From Parapedobacter sp964498395 (lineage in GTDB: Bacteria > Bacteroidota > Bacteroidia > Sphingobacteriales > Sphingobacteriaceae): 64,000 bases of DNA. Below, one piece after another: positions 36,460 to 45,185 of this stretch. Under the pieces are notes generated by a model. It did no database searches, had not been told where the DNA came from, and worked only from the letters and a program-made list of their open reading frames with translations. The translations under genes and the position numbers were made by a program. Numbering within the stretch: the first letter of the stretch is position 1; each line of letters starts with the position of its first letter. Where the stretch lies: NCBI GenBank assembly GCA_964498395.1, contig CAZCHE010000003.1, positions 496,001 through 560,000 on the forward strand. The letters run 5' to 3'.

Positions 36460-38592
36460 TTATTCTGTTGCAGATGCTGTTGCTTCGGGTTGTACCTTAA
36501 TGTCCGTACCCAACCGCTGTAAGTAGGCGATCAAGGCTATGATTTCACTATCGGCCCGCACATTGATCCCCTGGTCGGCCAAATCACCTACTATTTCTTC
36601 AGCCTGTTTCAGCAGGTTTTCGTCTGCCGAATCGATATCGGCATCGGTGTATGGCACCCCCAATATCCGCATCGCGTTAAGCTTGGCTGTGGTCGTGCTG
36701 ATATCCAACGTCTGCGTAATCAGCCACGGATAGGCGGGCATGATACTTCCCGGTGAGGTGATGGTCGGATCCAACATGTGGTCGAAGTGCCATTTGTTCG
36801 GGTATTTTTTACCGATGCGATGAAGATCAGGCCCAGTGCGCTTAGACCCCCAAAGGAACGGATGGTCATACACAAACTCCCCGGCTTTGCTATACTCCCC
36901 ATACCGGGCCGTTTCCGAACGGAATGGGCGAATCGTTTGCGAATGGCAATTGACGCACCCTTCACGGATATACAAATCCCGCCCTTGTATTTCCAACGCC
37001 GTATAGGGTTTCACACTGGCAATCGTGGGTACATTAGACGATATCATGAATGTCGGCATCATCTGCACCATGCCCCCGATCAAAATCACAATTAACGCGA
37101 GCACCATGAATAGCACGGGTTTACGCTCTAGTCGACGGTGGGCTGACCGTTCGTTGACCACCAGTGGCGTTAACTCGGGTGCTTCAGCACGTTCATTCGC
37201 GACCAATGAACCTTTTCTCATGGTTTTCACCAAATTGTAGGTCATCAAGATCACACCGCCCAAGTATAATACGCCCCCGATCGCCCGCATCGCATGCATG
37301 GGAAGGATTTGCAAGGTGGTGGTCAAGAAATTGGGGTATTTCAATACGCCTTCTGGTGTAAACTCTTTCCACATCAGCCCTTGCACGACCGCAGCCCAAT
37401 ACATCGGGATGGCGTAAAACAAGATGCCCAATGTCCCCACCCAAAAGTGTACGGAAGCCAACTTCTTGGAATATAATTCAGTTTTATAGATTCTTGGAAT
37501 CAACCAATACAGAATCGCAAAGGTCATGAACCCATTCCAACCCAATGCGCCCACGTGCACGTGCGCCACGATCCAGTCCGTAAAGTGTGCAATCGCATTG
37601 ACCTGCTTCAATGATAGCATGGGGCCTTCAAACGTCGCCATACCATAAGCGGTAAGTGCCACCACCATGAATTTGAGCATCGGTTCGGTACGCACCTTAT
37701 CCCAAGCACCGCGTAACGTGAGCAACCCATTGATCATACCACCCCAGCTGGGGGCAATGAGCATGACCGAAAAAACCACCCCCAATGACTGCACCCATCC
37801 CGGTAACGAGGTATACAGCAGGTGGTGCGGTCCGGCCCAGATGTAGATGAAAATCAATGACCAGAAGTGCAGGATACTGAGTTTGTAGGAATAAACCGGC
37901 CGATTGGCCATTTTGGGCAGGAAATAGTACATCATCCCCAGATAAGGGGTCGTCAAAAAAAACGCCACCGCATTGTGCCCATACCACCACTGCACCAAAG
38001 CATCCTGAACACCAGCATAGAGGTAATAACTTTTCCATGCGGAAATCGGCAATTGCACAGAATTGACAATGTGCAGTACGGCCACGGTTACAAATGTGGC
38101 GATGTAAAACCAAATGGCCACATACATGTGCCGTTCGCGGCGCTTGATGATGGTGCCAAACATATTGATCCCAAATACCACCCAAATCAATGTGATGGCG
38201 ATGTCGATCGGCCACTCTAGCTCCGCATATTCGTGCGAGGTGGTGATACCCAAGGGCAATGTAATGGCCGCAGCGACAATGATGAGCTGCCACCCCCAAA
38301 AATGCACCTTGCTGAGGAAATCGCTGTACATTCGGGCCTTCAGCAACCGTTGGAGCGAATAATAAACCCCCATGAAAATCCCGTTGCCCACAAATGCAAA
38401 AATCACCGCATTCGTATGCAACGGCCTAACCCGCCCAAACGTGGTATATTGCAAATTGAAATTCATGAATGGCCAAACCAGTTGCACGGCAACCAATAAG
38501 CCTACGGTCATCCCTATGATCCCCCAAACGATGGTAGCGATACCGAAATCCCTGACAATCTTGTTGTCGTAATTAAATTGCGTTAACTGCAT
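36460..38592 (-). CDS. ccoNO: Fused cbb3 oxidase subunits I and II (CcoN-CcoO)
   Basis: One 710-residue frame joins CcoN and CcoO. The CcoN half (about 1-465) holds twelve helices and the haem/copper histidines: His59 in RPLHTNA, His206 in WWYGHNAV, His256/257 in GPHHLLY, and His344/346 in VAHVHVGALGW. The CcoO half (about 490-700) has a membrane helix and a c haem site, GCVNCH (Cys546, Cys549, His550). The complex reduces oxygen at low concentration and pumps protons. The fusion is regular in Bacteroidota rather than a lost stop. It heads the ccoNO-ccoQ-ccoP-ccoG-ccoH-SafE operon. Confidence 0.96.
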   Translation of the reverse strand: MQLTQFNYDNKIVRDFGIATIVWGIIGMTVGLLVAVQLVWPFMNFNLQYTTFGRVRPLHTNAVIFAFVGNGIFMGVYYSLQRLLKARMYSDFLSKVHFWGWQLIIVAAAITLPLGITTSHEYAELEWPIDIAITLIWVVFGINMFGTIIKRRERHMYVAIWFYIATFVTVAVLHIVNSVQLPISAWKSYYLYAGVQDALVQWWYGHNAVAFFLTTPYLGMMYYFLPKMANRPVYSYKLSILHFWSLIFIYIWAGPHHLLYTSLPGWVQSLGVVFSVMLIAPSWGGMINGLLTLRGAWDKVRTEPMLKFMVVALTAYGMATFEGPMLSLKQVNAIAHFTDWIVAHVHVGALGWNGFMTFAILYWLIPRIYKTELYSKKLASVHFWVGTLGILFYAIPMYWAAVVQGLMWKEFTPEGVLKYPNFLTTTLQILPMHAMRAIGGVLYLGGVILMTYNLVKTMRKGSLVANERAEAPELTPLVVNERSAHRRLERKPVLFMVLALIVILIGGMVQMMPTFMISSNVPTIASVKPYTALEIQGRDLYIREGCVNCHSQTIRPFRSETARYGEYSKAGEFVYDHPFLWGSKRTGPDLHRIGKKYPNKWHFDHMLDPTITSPGSIMPAYPWLITQTLDISTTTAKLNAMRILGVPYTDADIDSADENLLKQAEEIVGDLADQGINVRADSEIIALIAYLQRLGTDIKVQPEATASATE

Positions 38593-38620
38593 TGCTATAT
38601 ATGTAGTAGTTTTATGGGTG

Positions 38621-38686
38621 TAAAAGTAATGTCATTGTATTGTCACACGAATGACCGAAGTCGGGTTTAAAAGTAACTCTTGTCAC
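38621..38686 (-). promoter_or_regulatory. Candidate promoter/operator region of the ccoNO operon
   Basis: Two near-copies of a composite motif occur upstream of ccoNO: on the minus strand GTGACAA followed by TTACTTTTA, at 38686-38668 and 38646-38621. TACTTTTA differs from the -7 consensus TAnnTTTG at one base; GTGACA resembles a Crp-family half-site. An inverted repeat GTCATT-N13-AATGAC (38631-38655) overlaps the first copy. The Crp-type regulator encoded at 45852-46919 is the obvious candidate ligand, by inference. Confidence 0.35.
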
Positions 38687-38744
38687 TAATTCCAATCGTC
38701 CTTGGTGAATGCCCAAAGATGGGTCGCAAGCCGATAAAAAAAGT

Positions 38745-38752
38745 TATTTTTG
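38745..38752 (+). promoter_or_regulatory. Putative -7 element of the 94-residue gene
   Basis: TATTTTTG on the plus strand is an exact match to TAnnTTTG and ends 23 bases before the ATG at 38776, giving a leader of about 18 bases. No TTG lies at the normal -33 distance. Confidence 0.4.
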
Positions 38753-38775
38753 TAGGCTCCTAATCAAATACTGCT

Positions 38776-39060
38776 ATGGATTTCGCCACCTTCAAAGATT
38801 CGCTGAAAGATAACATACCGCCCTCGGGCCTCACTGCACCACTCCAGTCACTTTGGCACGATGGAAAGGGCGACTGGAAGACCGCACACGACCTGATCAA
38901 TGATCTGGACGACAAACAGTCCGCGCATGTACATGCGTACCTGCACCGTAAGGAGGGTGATTTGTGGAATGCGGATTATTGGTACCGGCGGGCGGGAAAG
39001 CGACGGCCCGATGTTGCGCTATTGGAAGAATGGGAGAGCTTGGTGGAAACATACCTATAA
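38776..39060 (+). CDS. Small conserved cytosolic protein, function unknown
   Basis: The 94-residue protein lacks a signal peptide and membrane helices. Its sequence (PPSGLTAPLQSLWHDGKGDW, then SAHVHAYLHRKEGDLWNADY and WYRRAGKRRP) is rich in Trp, His and Asp and looks like two helical TPR-like hairpins. I recognise it as a type of small protein found in related Bacteroidota but know of no assigned function. It is divergent from ccoNO, sharing a 183-base control region, and stands alone on the plus strand inside the respiration locus. Confidence 0.78.
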   Translation: MDFATFKDSLKDNIPPSGLTAPLQSLWHDGKGDWKTAHDLINDLDDKQSAHVHAYLHRKEGDLWNADYWYRRAGKRRPDVALLEEWESLVETYL

Positions 39061-39515
39061 TCCTATTACCCTGTCGGTCCGATAAGCAGCGTGAATCAAC
39101 ACAGCCGCTGATTCAAACCTCGCGTCGACACATGCATACGGCCTTTGTCACCCATATCCCATACGCGAAAACAGAATTAACAATTAAGAAATAAAAACAT
39201 TTCTACAACAAAATAATTAACCCAATACCGTCTTTCGAAAATGACCGAAGCCTTTTACCCAAACGGCTTCGGCGTTTTACTCAACTCGCCAAAGCGTTTT
39301 GATCAACTCGCTTCGGCGTTTTTCCTAAAAAACACGGGTGTTTTTCGACCCTAAAAAAAAACATTTGGCCAATAAGGGCAAAACAAGCCGCTCTGAGCAC
39401 TGGAAATGTCGGCTGGCCTTTACCTCCAAACCGACCACGAAAACGAAATTAACTTTCGGTTAATACCGGCAGCTACCTGACGCGTGACACCGGATGAAGC
39501 ACAGAAACGTGTCCA
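39061..39515. other. Convergent intergenic region with hairpin cluster
   Basis: This 455-base stretch separates the 3' ends of the 94-residue gene (plus) and the SulP gene (minus). Apart from the hairpin cluster at 39245-39345 I see no gene or known RNA. A 76-codon plus frame overlapping the start of the stretch has no protein-like features. Confidence 0.5.
39245..39345. terminator. Cluster of three hairpins, likely bidirectional terminator
   Basis: Three stems follow in series: CCGAAGCC with GGCTTCGG (39245-39272, then GCGTTTT), CGCCAAAGCG with CGCTTCGGCG (39287-39318, one mismatch, then TTTTT), and AAAAACA with TGTTTTT (39328-39345, loop CGGG). The first two share the core GCTTCGGCGTTTT, which looks like a duplicated terminator. 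They lie between convergent genes. Confidence 0.6.
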
Positions 39516-41081
39516 TCAATGCAGCGACGACGCCACAGCTACTTTCTTCACGCCCTTCAGGTGTACCTCTATGTGTTTATAACGGGCTTTGGCATCAAAC
39601 TCGCTGATGATTTCAAGGATATCGTGGTCGATGAAATCAGACTCACTGCCATCGATGATCAGCACGCTGTATTCGGGAACTTCATCCAGCGTCTTCCGCA
39701 GCTTCACCTTGTTCAGGAACGTCACATCGGTATTCAGCTTGACGGTATACCGTGTAATCCCCTGGAAGGTCTCTTGGGTGATTTTATATTCCGTTCTGAA
39801 ATTGTGCTGGATGATGTAATAGATGGATATCAGCAAGCCGATGCTGACCCCGATAAGCAAGTCCGTCGCCAGGATGATGATAATGGTAATCATAAACGGG
39901 AAGAACTGTGCCCACCCCAGCCGCCACATCTGTACATACAGCGAAGGTTTGGTCAGGTTGTACCCTGTAATCAACAACACCGCTGCCAAGGAAGCGTACG
40001 GAATGTAATTGATGGCCATCGGGATCAACGCGATTGCGATGAGCAAGAATATACCATGCGTAAATGAAGAGAGTTTCGTCCTTCCCCCGGCCTGGATGTT
40101 TGCCGCACCCCGCACCACTACTGCGGTGAGCGGTATGGCTCCGACCAGACCACATAGCACATTCCCGATCCCCTGCGCTACCAATTCACGGTTGACAGGC
40201 GTAATCCGATGGCGCTTGTCCAGCTTGTCGATGGCCTCTATGCACAACAAGGTTTCCAACGTGGCAAGCAAACCGATGAAAAGCCCGTCTTTCCATAATT
40301 GAGGAACCTCGAACAACTTAGCAAAAGCAGGAAAGGAAAACCCTTCTGTAATATTTAAGGGAATGTCCACTAACTGATTTGGTTTCATATCAGTCCAGTC
40401 CGATATGTATCCAAAAAAGAGGGTAACCACAACGCCGACAAGCACCGCAGCCAACGCTGCCGGGATATAGGGAAAACGCCTGAAATAGGGTCGTTGAAAC
40501 CATATCATGGTCACTATAGACGCCAACGTTACCCATACCGCACCCATCGACATGTGCTCACGGTAAAAGTCAAAGTCCCCTGAAAACACCTCTTTGGAAA
40601 ATATCTCCAGAAACCCACTTCGCCAAAAATCGGGCTGATCGTATCCAACGGCAAGAGGCACTTGCTTAGAGATCAAGATGATTCCGATGGCCGCCAACAT
40701 CCCTTTGATGACAGACGACGGAAAATAATTGGCAATAGCTCCCAGTTTGAGCAAACCCAAGATGAGTTGGAAAAGCCCAGCAATGACCACCGCTACCAAA
40801 AATATTCGGTAATCTCCCAAGGAAACAATAGACGCCGCAACCAATGTTGTCAAACCGGCTGCAGGCCCTGATACGGCTAACTGGGAACCACTGATTAATG
40901 ACACGACGACACCACCAATGACGCCCGAAAGCAGACCGGCAGCCAACGGGGCTCCGGATGCCAATGCCACACCCAGACTAAGCGGCAGTGCCACCAGAAA
41001 AACAGAAAGGCCGGCAGGCAGGTCATACTTGAGCCATACCAACCGGTAATACTTCATCTTCCGCTTCATTGCGAAAACCAT
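39516..41081 (-). CDS. SulP family inorganic anion transporter
   Basis: The 521-residue protein has about 10-12 membrane helices with SulP signatures (LPAGLSVFLVALPLSLGVAL; SGPAAGLTTLVAAS) and a C-terminal STAS-like domain (about 440-521, LNTDVTFLNKVKLRKTLDE, then VLIIDGSES). SulP proteins carry sulfate, bicarbonate or other anions; the substrate is not readable here. It is inserted between ccoS and ccoNO on the same strand. A start at 41069 (MKRKMKYY) is also possible. A TAnnTTTG element about 90 bases upstream suggests its own promoter. Confidence 0.9.
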   Translation of the reverse strand: MVFAMKRKMKYYRLVWLKYDLPAGLSVFLVALPLSLGVALASGAPLAAGLLSGVIGGVVVSLISGSQLAVSGPAAGLTTLVAASIVSLGDYRIFLVAVVIAGLFQLILGLLKLGAIANYFPSSVIKGMLAAIGIILISKQVPLAVGYDQPDFWRSGFLEIFSKEVFSGDFDFYREHMSMGAVWVTLASIVTMIWFQRPYFRRFPYIPAALAAVLVGVVVTLFFGYISDWTDMKPNQLVDIPLNITEGFSFPAFAKLFEVPQLWKDGLFIGLLATLETLLCIEAIDKLDKRHRITPVNRELVAQGIGNVLCGLVGAIPLTAVVVRGAANIQAGGRTKLSSFTHGIFLLIAIALIPMAINYIPYASLAAVLLITGYNLTKPSLYVQMWRLGWAQFFPFMITIIIILATDLLIGVSIGLLISIYYIIQHNFRTEYKITQETFQGITRYTVKLNTDVTFLNKVKLRKTLDEVPEYSVLIIDGSESDFIDHDILEIISEFDAKARYKHIEVHLKGVKKVAVASSLH

Positions 41082-41168
41082 TTATAAAAAATACCTTGAA
41101 TGTCGTTACCTGCGGATGCGGTTTGGCGACAAGGAAGTTTTGAAAGCCTCAACATTAGCTTTCTACCC

Positions 41169-41176
41169 CAAAGATA
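41169..41176 (-). promoter_or_regulatory. Putative -7 element of the SulP gene
   Basis: On the minus strand the site reads TATCTTTG, matching TAnnTTTG. It lies after the ccoS stop and about 88 bases before the SulP ATG. There is no clear -33 TTG. Confidence 0.35.
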
Positions 41177-41211
41177 GCAAAAATCAATGAGGGAGAGACG
41201 ATTGCTTAAAC

Positions 41212-41391
41212 TCAATCATTTTTTGATTCCACTTTCACGTCGTCCTCCCGAACTTCATCATCAAACAATATCCGTATGGACGGTGTATAGGTATCCTCGT
41301 GTTGCCCTGTTTTATTCGCCCAGAAGAAGGCCACCAAAAAAATGAGAGCAACGAATATACTACATCCGATCAGGAAAAAAATGACGCTCAT
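41212..41391 (-). CDS. ccoS: CcoS, cbb3 oxidase maturation protein
   Basis: Reading the minus strand from the ATG at 41391 gives 59 residues beginning MSVIFFLIGCSIFVALIFLV, one membrane helix, then AFFWANKTGQHED and TPSIRILFDDE. This is the CcoS/FixS pattern, needed for haem and copper cofactor insertion into the cbb3 oxidase in proteobacteria. The start overlaps the ccoI stop as ATGA, as is usual for ccoI-ccoS pairs. The gene is small enough to be missed by automatic gene finding. Confidence 0.92.
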   Translation of the reverse strand: MSVIFFLIGCSIFVALIFLVAFFWANKTGQHEDTYTPSIRILFDDEVREDDVKVESKND

Positions 41392-43802
41392 GATTGCTTT
41401 CTATTCAATTGGCTTTTACCCGCATACAGGCGGGTAGCCACGGTGGTAAATCCGATGATGGTCACCGTGCTAAGCGGCATCAACACGGCCGCAAACAACG
41501 GAGACATCGTGCCCATCACCGCAAAACTCAAGCCAACGATGTTATAGGTGATGGATATGCCAAAACTAGCATGGATGACCTTGACCACATCTTTCGAAAA
41601 CCGCAAAAATTGCGGCAACCGAGCAAATGACCGCCCATCCAGTATCGCGTCACACCCGGGAGAAAAGTTATTGATGTTATCACTCACCGCAATGCCCAGA
41701 TCTGCTTGCTTCAGTGCGCCGGCGTCATTGAGCCCATCACCTAACATGCATACTTTGTACTTTATGCTTTGCAGAAACGCGATGTATTCCAACTTCTCCA
41801 CCGGCAATTTATTAAAGAGTAAATCTGATCCCGCCGGAAAAACCGCCTGTAAAGCAACTTTGTCCCGATCGTTGTCACCAGAAATCAAATGCAGACCATA
41901 TCGGCTTTCCAGGCTTCCCAGCACCTTCCGCAGGCCGGCGCGCCAGGGTTGCTCCAACACGAAATACCCTTTCAAATCCCCGTTGATAGCTACATATACC
42001 CGGCTACCATTCCCTTTAACGGGGGCCGGCACCGCACCGGTAAACGGGGCATTCCCGATGCGGATTCGGTATCCATCCACCTCCGCGGCGATCCCCGCTC
42101 CGACAAGTTCCTGGTAGGCCGCTATCGGCAATGCCGGGATACCGCCTGCCCATTTGACCAATTCGCGGCTCAATGGATGCCCCGAATTGCGGCATACCGA
42201 TGCCACCAGCTGTTGCTCATCGGCTGAAAGTTTACCCTCGAAATGGATCGTCGACGCCGAAGGGGAAGAAATCGTACCTGTCTTGTCAAAAACCAAACAA
42301 TCGATTGCCGCCATTTGTTCAATAGCAGCCGTATTTTTAATGTAAAACCGGTTCCGGTCAAAAATGCTCAACGCCGCCGATAAGGTAAAAGGTGAACTAA
42401 GGGCCAACGCACACGGACAAGCGATGATCAGCACCGCCGTAAATGCCCCCCAAGCGCGCCCAGCATCACCGGTAAACAACCAAAACGCCGCGGCGGAGAG
42501 TGCAATACCCAACAGCACTACGGTAAAATATTGACTGATGGTATTGCTGAACGTTCGGAATTTCCGTTCATACGGTTTGAAAGCATCATTGTTCCACAGT
42601 TTGGTAAGGTAACTCTGGGACACCGGTTTCACCACCTCCAATTCGAGGGCCTCCCCGGTTTGCCTGCCCCCGGCGTAAATGATTTCGCCCAACACCTGGT
42701 CTACCGGCTCGGATTCACCGGTCACGAAGCTGAAATCAATGGCCGCATTCCCTTTCAACAAAATGGCATCCGCCGGGATGATTTCACCATTGCGCACCAA
42801 GATACGGTCACCGACCTGCAAATCGGCAATGGGGATGGGCTTATCTCCGTCAGGCGTGACGAGCGTCACCGCAACAGGAAAATAAGAACGGTAATCCCGC
42901 TCAAAAGAGATGTGGTAATAGGTACGCTGTTGTACCCATTTGCCCACCAACAGGAAGAAAACCAACCCACATAACGTATCTGCAAACCCGGGGCCGGTAC
43001 CCGTCATGACTTCCCACGCGGTGCGGACAAATAACACCAAAATACCCAACGCCAAGGGCACGTCAAGATTAAGCTGCCGTTGCCGCAGGCTGTGCCATGC
43101 CGACCGGAAATAGCCCCGGCCACTGTACAGCAGTACCGGAATCCCAAAAGCCAAGTTCATCCATCCGAAAAAAGCCGAATACTTCGCTTCAAAAGCAGCC
43201 ATACCGAAATACTCCGGAAAACTGAGCATCATGGAGTTACCGAAGCAAAATCCAGCCACCGCAATCTTGCCGATCAGCGAATGTTGATCATGCTTCCTAC
43301 CATCTTTTACAACGTCTTGCAGCGTAATCTTGGGTTCATAACCAATATCCACGAGTAAATCGACCAATGCACGCAAGGACAACTGCTCGTGCTTAAACGT
43401 AACGGTTAATTGTTTTTTCATGAAATCGCTACGCGAGGTCACGATGGCTGGGTTAAGCCGATACAAATTCTCCAACAGCCAAACACAGGAACTGCAATGG
43501 ATAGCCGGTATATAAAATGTAATGATGGTTAGTGTCTCATTCTTGAAGTCAATGAGCTTACTGGCGATGGTCGGCTCATCCAAATAGCCATACGATGCAT
43601 TATTCTCTTTGTTGTTCCGCTTGCCCGGGTGAACGTTGTGCCGGTAATAATAATGCATATTATTGCTACTCAACACGCGGTAGACACTTTGGCACCCCAA
43701 GCAACAGAACTGATGATCGTCTGCGCGGAAATGGTCAACGGTGACTTTGTCTCCACAATGGAAGCACCGGGTATCTGCTGAAGTGTGCGCTGTTGAGCTC
43801 AT
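41388..43802 (-). CDS. ccoI: CcoI-type copper-exporting P-type ATPase
   Basis: The 804-residue protein has an N-terminal cysteine-rich zinc-ribbon-like segment (Cys13, Cys16, Cys33, Cys34, Cys37), a heavy-metal-associated domain with HCSSCVW (Cys103, Cys106), eight membrane helices with the CPC ion motif (IIACPCALALSSP), the phosphorylation motif DKTGT and the hinge GDGLNDAGALKQADLG. CcoI/FixI-type ATPases move copper for cbb3 oxidase assembly rather than for copper resistance. It follows hemN by 9 bases and overlaps ccoS by 4 bases. Confidence 0.95.
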   Translation of the reverse strand: MSSTAHTSADTRCFHCGDKVTVDHFRADDHQFCCLGCQSVYRVLSSNNMHYYYRHNVHPGKRNNKENNASYGYLDEPTIASKLIDFKNETLTIITFYIPAIHCSSCVWLLENLYRLNPAIVTSRSDFMKKQLTVTFKHEQLSLRALVDLLVDIGYEPKITLQDVVKDGRKHDQHSLIGKIAVAGFCFGNSMMLSFPEYFGMAAFEAKYSAFFGWMNLAFGIPVLLYSGRGYFRSAWHSLRQRQLNLDVPLALGILVLFVRTAWEVMTGTGPGFADTLCGLVFFLLVGKWVQQRTYYHISFERDYRSYFPVAVTLVTPDGDKPIPIADLQVGDRILVRNGEIIPADAILLKGNAAIDFSFVTGESEPVDQVLGEIIYAGGRQTGEALELEVVKPVSQSYLTKLWNNDAFKPYERKFRTFSNTISQYFTVVLLGIALSAAAFWLFTGDAGRAWGAFTAVLIIACPCALALSSPFTLSAALSIFDRNRFYIKNTAAIEQMAAIDCLVFDKTGTISSPSASTIHFEGKLSADEQQLVASVCRNSGHPLSRELVKWAGGIPALPIAAYQELVGAGIAAEVDGYRIRIGNAPFTGAVPAPVKGNGSRVYVAINGDLKGYFVLEQPWRAGLRKVLGSLESRYGLHLISGDNDRDKVALQAVFPAGSDLLFNKLPVEKLEYIAFLQSIKYKVCMLGDGLNDAGALKQADLGIAVSDNINNFSPGCDAILDGRSFARLPQFLRFSKDVVKVIHASFGISITYNIVGLSFAVMGTMSPLFAAVLMPLSTVTIIGFTTVATRLYAGKSQLNRKQS

Positions 43803-43811
43803 CGCGGCTTA

Positions 43812-45185
43812 TTATACGGCTCTACTAAAAGATGGTTCATCCCGTCGCATGTGGTGCAACCGTTCGTCAAATGCCATGCAGATATTCCGGAGGAATGAAA
43901 ATCCGGTTGGCGTGACTGACACTGTGTTACCATCCCACGTCACCAGACCATCGTCAATCAAGTCGACCAAACGCCCCAATATCTTCTTCACCAGGAACGA
44001 CCCGCTTGGCAGTATGGTCTTACCCTTACACATGATGTCTAGGATATGTCTCCTGAGCTGCTTGTCCTCATCGGAAAGGATATGCCCTTTCATCAACGGA
44101 AGCTCACCGGCATCGATGGCCGCATGGTATTTTTCCACGGTCTTCACGTTTTGCGAAAAAGCCGTCCATGAATCGCTGATGGACGACACGCCAAGACCAA
44201 TTAACAGTGGACTAAACCGTTCGGTATACCCCATGAAGTTCCGGTGTAAATTTCCAGTTGCCACCGCTTTGAAAAGGCCATCATCTGGTAGGGCAAAGTG
44301 ATCCATACCCACGTCACGATACCCAGCGGCGATGATGTGTTCCTTACCAATTTGGTATAGCGATAGTTTTTCCTTTCCCTTGGGCAAATCGGCTTCGGTA
44401 AATTTCCGCTGCCCCGGCTTCAACCACGGCACATGGGCGTAACTGTAAAACGAAATCCGGTCGGGTTTCATGGCTAGTGCTTTTTGCACGGTATCGCGTA
44501 CACTTGCCGGCGTTTGCAGCGGCAAGCCATAGATCAAATCAAAATTAATCGAGTTATAGCCTATTCGGCGGGCGTCATCCATGACCCGAAGCACATCGGC
44601 TTCGGTCTGCTTGCGGTTGATCATGTGTTGTACGGCCTGATCGAAATCCTGAATACCCAGGCTAAGCCTACGAAATCCTACATTATACAATATTTGCAGG
44701 TGCTCGGCACTCGTATTGGCCGGATGCGCTTCGAATGAAAATGCGGCATTGGAAACAACCCGATTGCCTTTAAGCAGGCCCTCGATCAATTCGTGGAGTC
44801 GCTGCGGACTGAAAAAGGTCGGTGTTCCCCCGCCTAGGTGTATGTCGCTGATGGGTATTTCCCCTCCTCCAAGATGGTGGCGGTACAATTGCCATTCTTT
44901 CAATACCGCGGCAATGTAGGGTTCCTCCACGTGATGGTTTCTGGTGATACGCGTGTTGCATCCACAATACGTACAAAGGCTTTCACAAAACGGAAGGTGC
45001 ACGTATAGACTCACGCCTTGCCCAGGCGTTTCGGTCACTTGGGCAAACGTACGCTGGAGTGCCTGCATCCATTGGCCTCCATTCCAAGATGCACTTTCCC
45101 AGCAGGGCACCGTGGGATAACTGGTATACCGGGGAGCCGCGACATTATATTTCTGCACCAATTCCGCTAACCTATTTCCCTCCAT
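43812..45185 (-). CDS. hemN: Oxygen-independent coproporphyrinogen III oxidase
   Basis: The 457-residue protein (ATG at 45185) starts with KYNVAAPRYTSYPT and has the radical SAM cluster motif with the HemN-specific fourth cysteine, CESLCTYCGC (Cys67, Cys71, Cys74, Cys76), followed by HLGGGTPTFF. It decarboxylates coproporphyrinogen III to protoporphyrinogen IX without oxygen, supplying haem when oxygen is low, which fits the neighbouring high-affinity oxidase genes. The start overlaps the previous gene by 14 bases; an upstream TTG at 45215 is less likely. Confidence 0.95.
   Translation of the reverse strand: MEGNRLAELVQKYNVAAPRYTSYPTVPCWESASWNGGQWMQALQRTFAQVTETPGQGVSLYVHLPFCESLCTYCGCNTRITRNHHVEEPYIAAVLKEWQLYRHHLGGGEIPISDIHLGGGTPTFFSPQRLHELIEGLLKGNRVVSNAAFSFEAHPANTSAEHLQILYNVGFRRLSLGIQDFDQAVQHMINRKQTEADVLRVMDDARRIGYNSINFDLIYGLPLQTPASVRDTVQKALAMKPDRISFYSYAHVPWLKPGQRKFTEADLPKGKEKLSLYQIGKEHIIAAGYRDVGMDHFALPDDGLFKAVATGNLHRNFMGYTERFSPLLIGLGVSSISDSWTAFSQNVKTVEKYHAAIDAGELPLMKGHILSDEDKQLRRHILDIMCKGKTILPSGSFLVKKILGRLVDLIDDGLVTWDGNTVSVTPTGFSFLRNICMAFDERLHHMRRDEPSFSRAV

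Noticed and set aside
36460..38592. Frameshift or lost stop joining ccoN and ccoO
   Set aside because: The fusion has a proper linker and both functional halves, and fused ccoNO is normal in Bacteroidota.
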